Below are positions 14,854 through 22,548 of a DNA stretch of 33,529 nucleotides, in pieces; the stretch's first letter is position 1; the number at the start of each line of letters is the position of its first letter. The DNA is taken from positions 1-33,529 of the IMG/VR virus record IMGVR_UViG_3300021378_000088. One strand, written 5' to 3'. The notes beneath the pieces were generated by a model that searched no databases, was not told the origin of the DNA, and saw only the letters and a list, made by a program, of their open reading frames with translations. The position numbers and the translations under genes were made by a program. This stretch comes from a virus.

Positions 14854-15861
14854 TTAGTCTACCTTTGGTCTCACTGCTTTTGACAGATTGACTTTTGATG
14901 TAATAGTAGTTCCGTCATCTAATTTTACTGTTCCACTATTGTTAATAAATTGATTATGTAATGCGTGTCCTACTTCCCACGCTCCATCATCATCGTTAAT
15001 TCTGTACCACTTACTATCTCTATATTGAAATAACCTCGATGGTGTATAATCTGTTCTTAAGAAATATGAGTCCGTTGCTGGAGAATTTGGAAATTCTTTT
15101 CCGTATGCTACTGTGGCATAATCCACATCATCTGGGTGATTTGACTGTGTTGCATACTGTAGATTGTTTGTTCTGTAGTCCCAGTATTTTCCAGGGACAT
15201 TATCGGCCGCTTCTTGTACGACAGCATCAGTGATTTGAAGTTCTTTATTGTAGGTTGATAAGATATTCTTCAAATCTGACGCTTCTTCACCAGTACCAAG
15301 AATATCAGAGTACTCTTGTGTATCTTGTAGTTGTTTACAACGAACACGCCAAATATGTGGCCACCAACCAGCATCAAAGCCGCCTGCGTCTTTTGTTGCT
15401 TCTTGTACAACCCAATATTGATTGACTGCATCTGGGTCTTCACCATCGTTGCCTTCTAGCATCATATCTTCACGCATATGAGGCAATTCGATTACATCAC
15501 CAGTCATAATTTTACGACCTAGTTGATTAACCATTTCGTTTAGATGTAAAGTGAATACTTGTTGGTCATTGCCTAGAAACATGCCGAACTGTGATAATTC
15601 AAAATCTTGGTCAGATACAGTATAAACTCCTCTAAGGTCATACACATCAGCATCATACTTTCTATCACGGTTTTCTAAGAATAGTAAATCTTGTATTGCC
15701 GGGTTTGCAGGGTCATAGTCTGCGGCAGTCTTATCTTGTGAGCCAACATACTTATGAATTAGAAGAGATGTTCCACCGTGGTCAAAGTGTGCTTTGACTG
15801 TTTTGTCAACAAATTTATAATCGTTACCCTTTTTAGGATTCCATAGGCTAAGTCTTGCCAT
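14854..15861 (-). CDS. gp14: Neck protein, gp14-like, 335 aa
   Basis: The ATG has GGAG upstream and a late promoter 34 bases away. The central part matches the T4 gp14 pattern: LSQFGMFLGNDQQVFTLHLN, then MTGDVIELPHM and QYWVVQEATKD; the paired FGM and GDxIxxP blocks are the clearest signs. T4 gp14 forms the neck with gp13, to which gp15 and the tail attach. T4 gp14 is 256 residues. The extra C-terminal region contains DSYFLRTDYTPSRLFQYRDSK followed by WYRI, an insert type common in marine T4-like phages. It heads the minus-strand operon, opposite to gp13 at 18069, whereas genes 13-14-15 are collinear in T4. Confidence 0.85.
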   Translation of the reverse strand: MARLSLWNPKKGNDYKFVDKTVKAHFDHGGTSLLIHKYVGSQDKTAADYDPANPAIQDLLFLENRDRKYDADVYDLRGVYTVSDQDFELSQFGMFLGNDQQVFTLHLNEMVNQLGRKIMTGDVIELPHMREDMMLEGNDGEDPDAVNQYWVVQEATKDAGGFDAGWWPHIWRVRCKQLQDTQEYSDILGTGEEASDLKNILSTYNKELQITDAVVQEAADNVPGKYWDYRTNNLQYATQSNHPDDVDYATVAYGKEFPNSPATDSYFLRTDYTPSRLFQYRDSKWYRINDDDGAWEVGHALHNQFINNSGTVKLDDGTTITSKVNLSKAVRPKVD

Positions 15862-15894
15862 AACTATTTTTCTCCATAATTTGACTTCTTACTG

Positions 15895-15902
15895 TATTTA
15901 TC
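15895..15902 (-). promoter_or_regulatory. T4-type late promoter, GATAAATA, minus strand
   Basis: Reads GATAAATACAG on the minus strand, upstream of gp14, with GGAG between promoter and start. It forms a divergent pair with the promoter at 15931. Confidence 0.8.
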
Positions 15903-15930
15903 ATATAATATAGTAATATAATTTGAATAT

Positions 15931-15938
15931 TATAAATA
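15931..15938 (+). promoter_or_regulatory. T4-type late promoter, TATAAATA
   Basis: Exact TATAAATA, 22 bases before the ATG at 15960. The predicted start at about 15944 gives a short leader with AGGAAGG. Confidence 0.78.
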
Positions 15939-15959
15939 AAGTTTTAGGAAGGTATATAA

Positions 15960-16661
15960 ATGCAAAATCAAGGATACTTATCAGTAAAAGAGTTAATTTC
16001 TCCTTTTACTGTTAAACAGTTTAAAATGTGGGCAATGAACCCAGACAACATACATCGTGGTAACGCTGTAAATGGGGAATACTACGGGAAACATCGTAAA
16101 GGTAGAGAATACAATGTCTGGTGGACTAGAGTGCCACCAAGAGAGATGTGGCAGCCCATCGTAGATAACTTAAGTAGATACATTGATACTTTCTTTCAAG
16201 GAAAAGAATGGGATATTCATGTAGTAGATTGTATTACAACAAGGCCAGCAAGTTCAAAGATTAGGGCACATATTGATACTCCTTATAGATTTGAAGAGTA
16301 TGCTCGTATATCAAATGATGAAGTGTTTGGCATACAATGTATAATACCATTAGATAAGTTTACACTTGAAAACGGAGCAACTTGTGTTCTTCCCGGCTCA
16401 CACAGTGAAATGTATTATTATAAAGATATAGAAGAGAATCAGAGTGACTATGATGAGATGTTAGTTAATGATGGATTTCAATTTGTTTCAAATCCTGGCG
16501 ATGCACTGATGTATAATGCAAGAACTTTACACAGTACGATGCCAAATAAGAGTGAGAATTTTAGAAGTGCTTTACTGATAAATGCACTTGATGTCAATAT
16601 CTTAAAAAGAATTAGAGAACTTGACCAGAACACTAAAACAGCCCGTAAATTAAAAAAATGA
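15960..16661 (+). CDS. PhyH-type 2-oxoglutarate/Fe(II) dioxygenase, 233 aa
   Basis: The iron-binding triad is visible: H104-I-D106 in IRAHIDTPYR and H191 in YNARTLHSTMPN, with R202 eleven residues later in the position that binds 2-oxoglutarate. NPGDALMYN before the second His and LENGATCVLPGSH in the middle are typical of the phytanoyl-CoA dioxygenase family. Members hydroxylate small molecules, lipids or protein side chains using O2 and 2-oxoglutarate. Such genes are frequent in marine T4-like phages, but their substrates are mostly unknown. A late promoter sits directly upstream, so action on host or virion components late in infection is possible. Substrate cannot be inferred. Confidence 0.88.
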   Translation: MQNQGYLSVKELISPFTVKQFKMWAMNPDNIHRGNAVNGEYYGKHRKGREYNVWWTRVPPREMWQPIVDNLSRYIDTFFQGKEWDIHVVDCITTRPASSKIRAHIDTPYRFEEYARISNDEVFGIQCIIPLDKFTLENGATCVLPGSHSEMYYYKDIEENQSDYDEMLVNDGFQFVSNPGDALMYNARTLHSTMPNKSENFRSALLINALDVNILKRIRELDQNTKTARKLKK

Positions 16662-16669
16662 CGGAAAAC

Positions 16670-16698
16670 TTGACAAATCGCCCGTTGTGATGTATAGT
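16670..16698 (+). promoter_or_regulatory. Sigma-70 promoter
   Basis: TTGACA (16670-16675) and TATAGT (16693-16698) with a 17-base spacer lie just after the dioxygenase stop. Transcription would begin near 16705. No late octamer is present here, so the following gene appears to be read by unmodified host polymerase. Confidence 0.78.
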
Positions 16699-16739
16699 AA
16701 TATTAATTATTGATATATAAAAGTAAAGATGAGCAAAAC

Positions 16740-18020
16740 GTGACAGCAAAAACAATGAGAAAAAGCAAAGCAAAAAATAAAAATCCATTTAGTGATGAAT
16801 CAATCACCGGCACAGAACCAACTTGGGAAGGCTCAGATACATGGACAGCAGAGAAGTATTACAGAGAACGAGGAAGAACTCCGTACTTCTATAGTTACTA
16901 TCATAAATCAAAAGATTTTATTCCTTGGGTTGTTGACTATATGAAAACAAATGGTTATTCTAACGAAGATATAAAATCATATAAAGCAGCCGAGGATTGG
17001 CGAACTAAAAGCACTCTTGCCGGCTATGTGAGAGCATTGTCAAAAGGTATGCCAGAAAACCATGACGGTATTTCTGAATATTTAGATACATTAGATGGAG
17101 TTTCAGCAACATCTTTGCGTGATGCTTCGGATATTGTTAAACAACAAATAGAAGAAATTGTTGCTTATGGCAAAACAATCAAAGAAGAGCAAAGGGCAGA
17201 GAATACTATAGAAGACAAAAAGTATAAGCCATCTATTCAACAACTTCTATTCAACAAATCGTTAGAAATGTCAGATGAGATAGATGAATTTGTCGAAGAG
17301 TACGATGGCACAACAACAATGCTATCCAGTTTCGACCCTCAGAGAATGTTATTGATTGTTGGGGCTAAACCAAATCACGCTAAAATAATCGCATCAATAT
17401 ACAAGCCAGCATATGATGATTTTGCAGAACTTGTTAATCCTCCTAGTACTAAAAAAATGAATGAACTTGAAAAAGATTTACACGAGCAACTCAAAGAGGG
17501 TTATTCGCATTTATCTAAAAATATCATAAAGAACCAGTTTAAGATGTACAAGACTATTATGGATGCGTGTGATAATATCGTATTAAAGGGCAAAGTGACA
17601 AGAAAGCCTCGTAAGAAGAAGATAGTCAGTGCTGAAAAGCAAGTCAGTAAGTTTAAATATTTAGACCATCATCCAGAAACAAAATCAATTAGTGTCAATC
17701 CAGCAGACTTAGTAGGGGCAAATATTGCCATAGTATATAATTCCAAGACAAGAAAACTTGGAGTATACCACGCTCAGAATGTAGACCCAACAGGAATGGG
17801 TAGAGATGGCTCTGGACTTAGTGTTAAAGGTACAACTATTCAAGGGTATGACCCAGATACCAGCGTCCAAAAGACGTTACGAAAGCCAATCGACCAGTTA
17901 GCAACGTTTAAGAAAATAGCAAAACGTTCATTCCAGAAGGAGTTCAGTGCTATTAATAGTGTTGAAGTTAAAATGAACGGCAGATTTAATGACCATAGTT
18001 TGATTATCAAAGTTTTTTGA
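16740..18020 (+). CDS. Unknown protein with basic N-terminus, 427 aa
   Basis: The start is uncertain. A GTG at 16740 is chosen because it lies downstream of the predicted transcription start; ATG at 16755 (MRKSKAKNKNPF) is the alternative, and neither has a strong ribosome-binding site. The N-terminus is very basic, followed by a Trp/Tyr-rich segment (TWTAEKYYRERGRTPYFYSY), then WRTKSTLAGYVRALSKGMP. The middle is acidic and helical (KSLEMSDEIDEFVEEYDG). The C-terminal third has a Lys/Arg patch (KGKVTRKPRKKKIVSAEKQ) and a likely beta-rich end (NIAIVYNSKTRKLGVYH). I do not recognise the family, though it looks like a conserved marine phage protein. Basic patches hint at nucleic-acid binding. 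Its sigma-70 promoter suggests early expression. Confidence 0.78.
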   Translation: MTAKTMRKSKAKNKNPFSDESITGTEPTWEGSDTWTAEKYYRERGRTPYFYSYYHKSKDFIPWVVDYMKTNGYSNEDIKSYKAAEDWRTKSTLAGYVRALSKGMPENHDGISEYLDTLDGVSATSLRDASDIVKQQIEEIVAYGKTIKEEQRAENTIEDKKYKPSIQQLLFNKSLEMSDEIDEFVEEYDGTTTMLSSFDPQRMLLIVGAKPNHAKIIASIYKPAYDDFAELVNPPSTKKMNELEKDLHEQLKEGYSHLSKNIIKNQFKMYKTIMDACDNIVLKGKVTRKPRKKKIVSAEKQVSKFKYLDHHPETKSISVNPADLVGANIAIVYNSKTRKLGVYHAQNVDPTGMGRDGSGLSVKGTTIQGYDPDTSVQKTLRKPIDQLATFKKIAKRSFQKEFSAINSVEVKMNGRFNDHSLIIKVF

Positions 18021-18026
18021 TAAATA
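18019..18026 (+). promoter_or_regulatory. T4-type late promoter, GATAAATA
   Basis: GATAAATACT form whose first bases overlap the TGA stop of the preceding gene. It drives gp13 at 18069 through a leader of about 37 bases with GAGGG. Confidence 0.8.
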
Positions 18027-18068
18027 CTGTTATAAGTAGTTTACTGTAAATGTATTTGAGGGTCAACA

Positions 18069-18821
18069 ATGGCAAAACAACGCAATAAGATAAAAAATGA
18101 TGTAATTAAACAGATTAGACTGTTACTTGGTGACGGTATGGTTGACATCGAACTAGACCCAGAACACTATGACCTTGCAATTGATATTGCTTTAGATAAG
18201 ATTAGACAACGCTCAGAGAATGCAGTAGAAGAAGACTTCTATACTATTATACTTAAAAAAGAAGTAGATGAATACTCACTTCCTAAAGAAATAACAGAAG
18301 TAAAGAAGATACATCATCGTTCATTCGGACACGGCATATCTTCTGGTGTTGATATGGACCCATTTGAATTAGCATATGCAAATTCATATTTCTTTATGAA
18401 CAACCATGTTGGCGGTATTTCAACATACGAATTATTCTCTCAGTACCGTGAAACTCTAAACAGAGTTGCGGCAACTGATATTCAATTTATCTGGAATCCT
18501 GCTACTAAGAAAATTAAACTTCTAAGAAAAATGAGAGCAGATGAAACAGTTCTTCTTCACGTTTACTTAGAAAGACCGGATGACCAATTACTAGTAGACC
18601 CTTACTTAAAATCTTGGATGAGAGATTACTCATTAGCATATTGTAAGAAAATGATTGGTGAAGCCCGTTCTAAATTCGCTACACTTCCTGGCGCACAAGG
18701 AGGAGTTTCATTAAACGGTGATGTCTTAAAAGCAGATGCCGCGGCAGATATAGAGAAATTAGAAACAGAATTGAAACTGTACATTGATGGTTCAGCACCA
18801 CTAGGTGTTATGATTGGCTAA
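18069..18821 (+). CDS. gp13: Neck protein, gp13-like, 250 aa
   Basis: The N-terminus (IKQIRLLLGDGMVDIELDPEHYDLAIDIALDKIRQRSENA) follows the T4 gp13 pattern of a small helix, then a V-I-E-L-D-P-x-x-x-D-x-A-I-x-x-A motif that is strongly kept in T4-like neck proteins. The middle (YSLPKEITEVKKIHHRSFG, then DIQFIWNPATKKIKLLRKM) and the end (LKSWMRDYSLAYCKKMIGEARSKF) also fit. gp13 and gp14 form the collar to which the tail joins after DNA packaging. It is somewhat shorter than T4 gp13 (309). It is on the opposite strand from gp14 and gp15 and has its own late promoter. Confidence 0.86.
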   Translation: MAKQRNKIKNDVIKQIRLLLGDGMVDIELDPEHYDLAIDIALDKIRQRSENAVEEDFYTIILKKEVDEYSLPKEITEVKKIHHRSFGHGISSGVDMDPFELAYANSYFFMNNHVGGISTYELFSQYRETLNRVAATDIQFIWNPATKKIKLLRKMRADETVLLHVYLERPDDQLLVDPYLKSWMRDYSLAYCKKMIGEARSKFATLPGAQGGVSLNGDVLKADAAADIEKLETELKLYIDGSAPLGVMIG

Positions 18822-18823
18822 CA

Positions 18824-19012
18824 GTGGCTTTTCATCCACTCAACACTAAAAGTCCTTGTGTAAGCATATGCAAGTATAACGAGAAAAACTTCTGTATCGG
18901 ATGTAAACGTCATATGAACGAAATATTCGATTGGCTTGATTATACTGATGATATGAAAGATGCCATTCTAAAAGATTTAAAAACCAGAGATATAACCTCA
19001 GAAAACGGTTGA
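18824..19012 (+). CDS. DUF1289 small Cys-rich protein, 62 aa
   Basis: Four cysteines, C12, C16, C24 and C27, lie in SPCVSICKYNEKNFCIGCKR, followed by EIFDWLDYTDDMKDAIL. This is the DUF1289 signature (C-x3-C-x7-C-x2-C-(K/R)R, then E-I-x-x-W), a short family widespread in proteobacteria with a presumed metal or Fe-S site and no settled function. The GTG start, two bases after the gp13 stop, allows translation coupled to gp13; there is no good separate ribosome-binding site. The stop codon overlaps the -35 box of the next promoter. The phage copy probably came from a proteobacterial host (inference). Confidence 0.85.
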   Translation: MAFHPLNTKSPCVSICKYNEKNFCIGCKRHMNEIFDWLDYTDDMKDAILKDLKTRDITSENG

Positions 19013-19038
19013 CAACCAGTCATTTTTTGTGATATAAT
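19009..19038 (+). promoter_or_regulatory. Sigma-70 promoter, consensus boxes
   Basis: Both hexamers are perfect: TTGACA (19009-19014) and TATAAT (19033-19038), with an 18-base spacer. Transcription should begin around 19044-19047, directly before the dNMP kinase. Confidence 0.85.
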
Positions 19039-19066
19039 AAAATATTACAAAATGAGAAAAGAACAA

Positions 19067-19687
19067 ATGATAATCGGTATTACAGGACTAATCAGTTCAG
19101 GTAAAGGCACAGTCGCCGACACCCTAGTCGAAAAACATAATTACATTAAGTTGAGTTTTGCAGATAAACTTAAAGATGGAGTTGCAACTGTATTCGGTTG
19201 GGACCGTGCTATGTTAGAAGGTGATACAGTAGAAAGCAGAGAATGGCGTGAAACTGTTGATGATTTTTGGACTAATGAAACTGGCAGAGAGATTACTCCT
19301 AGACTTGTACTACAAGAGTTCGGCACTGATTGTATGCGTAATGGCTTTTATGATGGCATCTGGGTTAGTCTAGTAAAACAAGAAATTATCAATAACCCTC
19401 AAACCAATTACATTGTACCTGATGTACGATTTGCTAATGAGATAAAAATCATTAAAGATTTAGGTGGTGAAGTTTGGAATGTCAGAAGAGGCGAACTACC
19501 AGAGTGGTGGGGAACTGCGATACTCGACAACACTACTGGCTCAAACTTAATGAGAAGTACCTATCCCGATGTACATCAAAGCGAATGGAGATGGATAGGA
19601 ACTAATGACGAGTTCAATTTTATACTTTATAACAATGATACTATAGAGAAATTATATAGTAAAGTTTCGGATAGGTTGTCTACGTAG
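19067..19687 (+). CDS. Deoxynucleoside monophosphate kinase, T4 gp1-like, 206 aa
   Basis: The P-loop GLISSGKGT follows MIIGIT at the N-terminus. LQEFGTDCMRNGFYDGIWV and YIVPDVRFANEI, then VWNVRRGELPEW, are the family landmarks that T4 dNMP kinase shares (GTD, IVPDxR). The enzyme phosphorylates dNMPs to dNDPs for phage DNA synthesis. ATG 19067 is preferred because GAGAAAAGAA precedes it at ribosome-binding distance; ATG at 19052 (MRKEQ extension) would leave a leader of only 5-8 bases. A consensus sigma-70 promoter immediately upstream fits early expression, unlike the surrounding late genes. Confidence 0.88.
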   Translation: MIIGITGLISSGKGTVADTLVEKHNYIKLSFADKLKDGVATVFGWDRAMLEGDTVESREWRETVDDFWTNETGREITPRLVLQEFGTDCMRNGFYDGIWVSLVKQEIINNPQTNYIVPDVRFANEIKIIKDLGGEVWNVRRGELPEWWGTAILDNTTGSNLMRSTYPDVHQSEWRWIGTNDEFNFILYNNDTIEKLYSKVSDRLST

Positions 19688-19721
19688 TTAACTCTTAAAA
19701 CAGTGTTTTTTCGTGTTTTTG

Positions 19722-19729
19722 ACTAAATA
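19722..19729 (+). promoter_or_regulatory. Variant T4-type late promoter, ACTAAATA
   Basis: ACTAAATA differs from the common octamer at the start but is the only candidate before the sheath gene. The leader contains an A/T-rich inverted repeat (TAGTA...TACTA, about 19731-19752) and AAGGAG before the ATG. Confidence 0.55.
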
Positions 19730-19784
19730 GTAGTAGTGAAATATATTTACTATTAGTAATTAAATCAACCAAGGAGAAAATACT

Positions 19785-22463
19785 ATGGCTACATTAGTAT
19801 CACCGGGTGTATCAGTAACAGTTAGTGACGAGTCGCAATATGCGGCAGCCACGCAAGGTACCCTACCATTATTAGTTATTGCGACAGCAAGTAACAAAGC
19901 AGATGCATCAGGAAGTGCAACCGCGTCTGGTACTAAACCAGCAAACGCAGGAGTTGCCTACTTAGTATCATCTCAGAGAGAGTTGGTCGAAACATTCGGC
20001 GAACCAAAATTTTATGAAGTTGGCGGTTCAGTTGTTCAAGGTTCAGAAACAAGTGAATACGGACTATTAGCGGCATACCAATATCTAGGAGTTTCAAACA
20101 ACGCATACATTATTCGTGCAGACGTTGATTTGTCAGAACTAGAAGCATCAAGTACAGCACCAGCAGGTGTTATCACTAACGGTACATATTGGCACAATAC
20201 TTCGAAATCAGATTTCGGAATGTTTAAGTGGTCAGGTACTGCTTGGGCAGCCCAAACAGTTTCAGTTTTACACGATGCACCAGGAACAGGAAACGTAGAA
20301 GCGATTTCAGGTGGCTTTGCGGCTCCTTCGAACAACTTTGGCCAAGCAGGCGATTTTGCAGTTGTAACATCTACTGCAAATGTTTCATATTATGAAAAAG
20401 TTGCAAGTGCGTGGGTTTTAGCAGGCGACACTGGTTCTAGTGACTTCCAATTTAAAATGTTTGCACCAACATTAAATTCAGCAGGCGCGGCATTAGTAGC
20501 CGGCGATGTTTATGTTCGTCTAGCGACTGCAGGCGGCGGGTTAGATGTAGACTTAAATGTTTACAACTCAACATCAGGTTTATTTACAGCAGTTCAGGCT
20601 CCAGCATATGCTTCAGACGATTTAGCATCAGCGACATTAACATCTTTAGGTGATGTTTATGCTATGTACAACACAGCGGCAAATGGCTTTGGTCATTTTA
20701 ATCTAAAACGCCATTCGGGTGCAACTACATCAGTTATTACTACAGGTGTACTTCCAAGTACTACAGCAATTACTGGTAGTATCATAATCGAAGGTGAGAC
20801 AAGAACATTTAGTTCTGCCACAATTGATGCAGTTATTACGGATATGCAGGCAAATGCGGCATTGAATACAGCAAACGTTAAAGTTGAAAAGATTGGTACA
20901 AATAAAATTCGTTTTACTAAGACAGATGGTAAAGAGTTGAATATTTCTTCAGCGGCACATCATGCTGTGTTTGGTTTAACAGCATCTACAGTATCAGCAT
21001 CAGTTTGGGAAGCATTATCTTACCAAGCAAAGTCAACACAAATCACAGGTACACTTGCAGAAGGTACATTATGGTATAGTTCATCGCTTAACATTGAAAT
21101 AATGAAAAATGTTAACAACGGTGGTACTATGGAATGGCAGAAGTATGCATGGTCAGAAGATACAAATAGTCTTGCACCAAGTGAATGTCAATTAGTTTCA
21201 GGCGCTCCAACAACTCAAAAAGATGGCACTGCTCTAGTAGCCGGTGACATTTGGGTAGACGGTGATGCAGTTCCATATGCAACAATTTATCGTTGGTCAG
21301 GTTCAGCGTGGGTCAAACTAGACAACGCAGACCAGTCATCTACAAACGGAATGGTATTCAGTCATTACTCACACGATGCACCTTATGATGCAGACGGAGT
21401 AGCAGTGGCAAGAACAGCACACGCATCAGCGGCTAATCCAGATTTACATCCAGAAGGCATATTGATGGTTAACATGGACTACTCTACTTACAACGTTAAG
21501 AAATATACTAGCGGTAAGTGGGAATGGGCTTCAGGTGTAAACACTGACGGTTCAGGCAAGTTCGGACCAGTTGCTCAACGTCATATGGTTGTCGAAGCAA
21601 TGCAATCAGCAGTTTCATCAAACGATGGAATTCGCTCAGAAGCAGTATACTTCAATCTAATCGGTGCTCCAGGATACTTTGAATTGATGGATGAAATGAT
21701 TACATTAAACAAAGACAAAAAAGAAATCGCATTCGTAATTGGCGATACTCCTATGTCATTGAAATCAGATTCAACTTCATTGAAAAACTGGGCTTCAGCA
21801 AATGTTCCAGCAGAAACATACGCGGCAATGTATTATCCACACGGTTTATCAAGTGACTTATCTGGTAACGATGTAGTTATACCTTCATCGGCGATTGCAC
21901 TTAGAACAATTGCATTCTCAGACCAAGTTTCATATCCGTGGTTTGCTCCAGCGGGTCTTACTCGTGGTGTAGTTTCAAACGCAACACAAGTTGGTTATAT
22001 CAACTCAGAAGATGAGTTTGTTAAAGTACAACTTAGCGAAGGTCAACGTGATGTTCTTTATGGACAGCGTATTAACCCAATCGCAGACTTCCCATCAACA
22101 GGAATGGCAGTATATGGTCAGAAGACTACACAAGCAACTGCTAGTGCCTTAGATAGAGTTAATGTTGCTCGTTTGACAAACTATATGCGTCACAACTTAG
22201 ACCAATTATCTCGTGCATTCTTATTCGAACAAAACGATAAGATTACAAGAGATAATATGAGAGATGCAGTAGAACGTTTCTGTGGCAATCTTGTTACTCA
22301 AAGAGGTTTATATGACTTCTTAGTAGTATGTGATAATTCAAATAACACACCAGCAAGAATTGATAGAAATGAATTATGGGTAGATGTTGCAATTCAACCA
22401 GCGAAAGCAGTTGAGTTCATTTACATCCCACTTCGTATCAGAAATACTGGCGAAACATTATAA
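19785..22463 (+). CDS. gp18: Contractile tail sheath protein, gp18-like, 892 aa
   Basis: The N-terminus MATLVSPGVSVTVSDESQY followed by LVSSQRELVETFGEP and YLGVSNNAYIIRADV is characteristic of T4 gp18. The C-terminal third (FNLIGAPGYFELMDEMITL, YPWFAPAGLTRGVV, AVYGQKTTQATASALDRVNV, LFEQNDKITRDNMRDAVERF, ending FIYIPLRIRNTGETL) is the conserved sheath core. gp18 subunits form the sheath that contracts to drive the tube into the cell. At 892 residues it exceeds T4 gp18 (659); the excess lies between about 20166 and 21530. That insert repeats W-containing units such as FKWSGTAW, IYRWSGSAWVKLDN and GDIWVDGDAVPY. They are probably surface-exposed sheath decorations. Confidence 0.96.
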   Translation: MATLVSPGVSVTVSDESQYAAATQGTLPLLVIATASNKADASGSATASGTKPANAGVAYLVSSQRELVETFGEPKFYEVGGSVVQGSETSEYGLLAAYQYLGVSNNAYIIRADVDLSELEASSTAPAGVITNGTYWHNTSKSDFGMFKWSGTAWAAQTVSVLHDAPGTGNVEAISGGFAAPSNNFGQAGDFAVVTSTANVSYYEKVASAWVLAGDTGSSDFQFKMFAPTLNSAGAALVAGDVYVRLATAGGGLDVDLNVYNSTSGLFTAVQAPAYASDDLASATLTSLGDVYAMYNTAANGFGHFNLKRHSGATTSVITTGVLPSTTAITGSIIIEGETRTFSSATIDAVITDMQANAALNTANVKVEKIGTNKIRFTKTDGKELNISSAAHHAVFGLTASTVSASVWEALSYQAKSTQITGTLAEGTLWYSSSLNIEIMKNVNNGGTMEWQKYAWSEDTNSLAPSECQLVSGAPTTQKDGTALVAGDIWVDGDAVPYATIYRWSGSAWVKLDNADQSSTNGMVFSHYSHDAPYDADGVAVARTAHASAANPDLHPEGILMVNMDYSTYNVKKYTSGKWEWASGVNTDGSGKFGPVAQRHMVVEAMQSAVSSNDGIRSEAVYFNLIGAPGYFELMDEMITLNKDKKEIAFVIGDTPMSLKSDSTSLKNWASANVPAETYAAMYYPHGLSSDLSGNDVVIPSSAIALRTIAFSDQVSYPWFAPAGLTRGVVSNATQVGYINSEDEFVKVQLSEGQRDVLYGQRINPIADFPSTGMAVYGQKTTQATASALDRVNVARLTNYMRHNLDQLSRAFLFEQNDKITRDNMRDAVERFCGNLVTQRGLYDFLVVCDNSNNTPARIDRNELWVDVAIQPAKAVEFIYIPLRIRNTGETL

Positions 22464-22485
22464 TATAAACTAGAGAGTTTAGTTT

Positions 22486-22514
22486 AAAACCCCTCCATCA
22501 GTGAGGGGTTTTTT
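22486..22514 (+). terminator. Intrinsic terminator after sheath gene
   Basis: Perfect 10-bp stem AAAACCCCTC/GAGGGGTTTT, 7-base loop, then more T. It starts 22 bases after the sheath stop. Confidence 0.93.
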
Positions 22515-22535
22515 ATGGGCGCCATTAACGTATCT

Positions 22536-22543
22536 GATAAATA
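22536..22543 (+). promoter_or_regulatory. T4-type late promoter at the start codon
   Basis: GATAAATACAG lies only five bases before ATG 22549. Using the same spacing as elsewhere, transcription would start at 22549-22550, so the mRNA would begin at or near the AUG with no room for a ribosome-binding site. Confidence 0.7.
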
Positions 22544-22548
22544 CAGAT

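Noticed and set aside
22501-22548. Upstream GTG start for the nucleotidyltransferase
   Set aside because: It lies within the sheath terminator and before the late promoter, so the late transcript would not contain it.
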